From an uncultured Erysipelotrichaceae bacterium (GTDB lineage Bacteria > Bacillota_I > Bacilli_A > RFN20 > CAG-826): a stretch of 6,650 bases of DNA. A model generated the notes under the pieces. The model had not been told where the DNA came from. It worked only from the letters and a program-made list of their open reading frames with translations, and made no database searches. Positions within the stretch are counted from its first letter, which is position 1; the number at the start of each line of letters is the position of its first letter. Shown here one piece after another: positions 6,019-6,650 of this stretch. Both the position numbers and the translations under genes were made by a program. The stretch is from the NCBI GenBank assembly GCA_902791085.1, contig CADAUN010000083.1:1-6650 (forward strand), in the 5' to 3' direction.

Positions 6019-6465
6019 TCACTCCTTCGCTCCGTTAAGACGGCTTAAATTTTCAGCAATGTCTTCATAGGAAGAAGAATGTTTTTCCCAATAGGCTTCA
6101 TAAGCACTTTGGTCCCATAATTCCATGTGATCCAAAACGCCGATCAATACGATGTTGTTCCCGAGAGAATAACGCTTGGTGATGGCGCTTCCTAAGGTGA
6201 TGCGGCCATGGGAATCCACTTCCATCCGTTCCACGCTTGACGTTGCTAACCGAAGATAAGCCCTGGCCGACGCATCAAGATAGGGAAGCTTGGACAAGGA
6301 AGCTAAGTAAGATTCGAATGTTTCCTCCGTATAGAGAGAAACAGCTCCTTCAAAACCTCGCAATAAATAGAGACAAGGGGGCATTTCCTTCACCAATTTG
6401 GTGGGGAGTTGCAAACGACCCTTGGTATCTAAAGTGCGTTCATAGGTTCCAAAAAAATTTCCCAC
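6019..6465 (-). CDS. mraZ: Transcriptional regulator MraZ
   Basis: MraZ is a DNA-binding AbrB/SpoVT-fold protein that forms a ring and usually represses the division cluster it heads. Both hallmark DxxGR motifs are present: DTKGR (13-17) and DSHGR (84-88), along with VLIGVLDHMELW (106-117). The 148 residues match the family (about 143-152). I chose the GTG at 6465: it gives MGNFFGTYERTLD, almost in register with the normal short N-terminus, and GGAG (6475-6478) lies 9 bases upstream. An in-frame ATG at 6480 would add five residues (MEWEK) but has no ribosome binding site; many gene callers would choose it. The gene ends in TGA, two bases before the rsmH start codon. Two MraZ-box repeats overlap the start region, suggesting autoregulation. 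Confidence 0.93.
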   Translation of the reverse strand: MGNFFGTYERTLDTKGRLQLPTKLVKEMPPCLYLLRGFEGAVSLYTEETFESYLASLSKLPYLDASARAYLRLATSSVERMEVDSHGRITLGSAITKRYSLGNNIVLIGVLDHMELWDQSAYEAYWEKHSSSYEDIAENLSRLNGAKE

Positions 6466-6474
6466 TTTTTCCCA
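6460..6474 (-). promoter_or_regulatory. MraZ box: two TGGGA repeats with 10-base period
   Basis: On the minus strand TGGGA occurs at 6470-6474 and 6460-6464, separated by five bases. This is the TGGGN-N5-TGGGN arrangement known for MraZ operators, and it also fits the AAAGTGG form reported in mollicutes. The second repeat overlaps the GTG start codon. No third repeat lies in register on either side. Confidence 0.65.
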
Positions 6475-6481
6475 CTCCATG

Positions 6482-6552
6482 ATTAAATTAACACGCGAGA
6501 AAAGAAAAGAAAAGTAAAAAAGCGATTAAAAAAGAAAAAAGTCCCTTGTCGT
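6482..6552 (-). promoter_or_regulatory. Candidate promoter region of mraZ
   Basis: Two weak options exist. TTTAAT at 6482-6487 is a good -10 but has no recognisable -35; it would start transcription around 6475, just ahead of the GTG start. A second TTTAAT at 6525-6530 has ACGACA (6547-6552) 16 bases upstream, with that -35 lying in the insertion-sequence end, giving a leader of about 50 bases. Between them the minus strand is almost pure pyrimidine. Neither is conclusive. Confidence 0.3.
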
Positions 6553-6609
6553 ATAAACTGGACCCCGTAATTCGGACAGTCTAGAAAAAAGGCCTACCCC
6601 AAAAGATTG

Positions 6610-6634
6610 CCTCCGATTACACTTGATTCGGAGG
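6610..6634 (+). promoter_or_regulatory. Hairpin covering the transposase ribosome binding site
   Basis: CCTCCGA (6610-6616) and TCGGAGG (6628-6634) are perfect inverted repeats with an 11-base loop. The right arm contains GGAGG, 8 bases before the ATG at 6643, so folding would hide the ribosome binding site. The following TTTTCTTT also makes it look like a weak terminator. Either role would limit transposase expression from outside transcription. Confidence 0.6.
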
Positions 6635-6642
6635 TTTTCTTT

Positions 6643-6650
6643 ATGGCCGG
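6643..6650 (+). CDS. Start of a probable transposase ORF, only the first codons visible
   Basis: ATG GCC GG follows GGAGG (6630-6634) at an 8-base spacing, just inside the putative insertion-sequence end. Only Met-Ala and part of a third codon are present, so the assignment as the first (OrfA-type) transposase frame rests on position and on the terminal repeat, not on protein sequence. Confidence 0.45.

Larger units (their letters stand above)
6547..6650 (+). mobile_element. Left end of an IS3-family-like insertion sequence, cut by the window edge
   Basis: The sequence starting TG at 6547, with the core TGGACCCCGTAATTCGGACA (6559-6578), resembles terminal inverted repeats of IS3-family elements (IS150-like), which begin with TG and carry GGACCCC...GGACA motifs. 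About 65 bases inside is a ribosome binding site and ATG reading away from the end, as expected for the first transposase ORF. Only one end is visible, so the other repeat and the target duplication cannot be checked; the outer boundary is estimated. Confidence 0.6.

Noticed and set aside
6016..6022. GTG at 6022 as the rsmH start, overlapping the mraZ stop
   Set aside because: The ribosome binding site AAGGAG covers 6022-6027, including the first base of that GTG; it is correctly placed for the ATG at 6016.
6237..6482. Plus-strand 81-codon frame opposite mraZ
   Set aside because: Fully antisense to mraZ and without any recognisable motif or initiation signal.
6541..6566. Terminator on the minus strand at the IS junction (GTCC...GGAC followed by T-run)
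   Set aside because: Only four Watson-Crick pairs with a 15-base loop; too weak to support.
1..6650. Recoding of UGA as tryptophan, as in many mollicutes
   Set aside because: mraZ ends in UGA at the right length and the conserved Trp codons checked in ileS and mraZ are UGG.
1..6650. CRISPR array, tRNA or rRNA genes
   Set aside because: I found no regularly spaced repeats and no tRNA-like or rRNA-like sequence.

Overview
The window looks like chromosomal DNA from a low-to-mid GC Firmicutes-type bacterium, probably a deep Bacilli lineage near Erysipelotrichia or Mollicutes. The signs are a class I IleRS of Bacilli type behind an isoleucine T-box leader, strong AGGAGG-type ribosome binding sites, and a very short division cluster (mraZ, rsmH, a small membrane protein, ftsA-like, ftsZ) with no peptidoglycan-synthesis genes in it. 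The genetic code appears standard: UGA ends mraZ and the tryptophan codons I checked are UGG. The species assignment is an inference from gene order and motifs.

All chromosomal genes are on the minus strand, so they read from right to left. The right edge (about 6547 onward) is the left end of an IS3-family-like insertion sequence facing the other way; its first ORF has only just started at the window edge. Next come mraZ (with a two-repeat MraZ box at its start), rsmH and a 77-residue single-membrane-span protein where ftsL normally sits. This first unit ends at an intrinsic terminator (4781-4808). An AT-rich gap of about 250 bases holds a good promoter whose -10 lies almost on the ftsA-like start codon, suggesting a leaderless or nearly leaderless message. 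The ftsA-like gene and ftsZ follow, 2 bases apart, ending in a second terminator (2169-2190). Directly after that terminator is a promoter for a complete T-box leader (specifier AUC), and then ileS, which runs off the left edge with about 633 codons visible.

Together the genes cover control of the cluster (MraZ), 16S rRNA methylation (RsmH), Z-ring formation (FtsZ and its FtsA-like partner) and isoleucyl-tRNA supply. In many Firmicutes ileS lies downstream of ftsZ beyond sepF, ylmG and divIVA; here those genes are missing and ileS follows ftsZ directly.

The most interesting part is the division machinery. The FtsA-like protein has eroded nucleotide-binding motifs and no visible membrane-targeting helix, FtsZ has a Lys in its GGGTGTG loop and an atypical C-terminal peptide, and a short unrecognised membrane protein is encoded nearby. 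These may be coupled changes, but that is a hypothesis.
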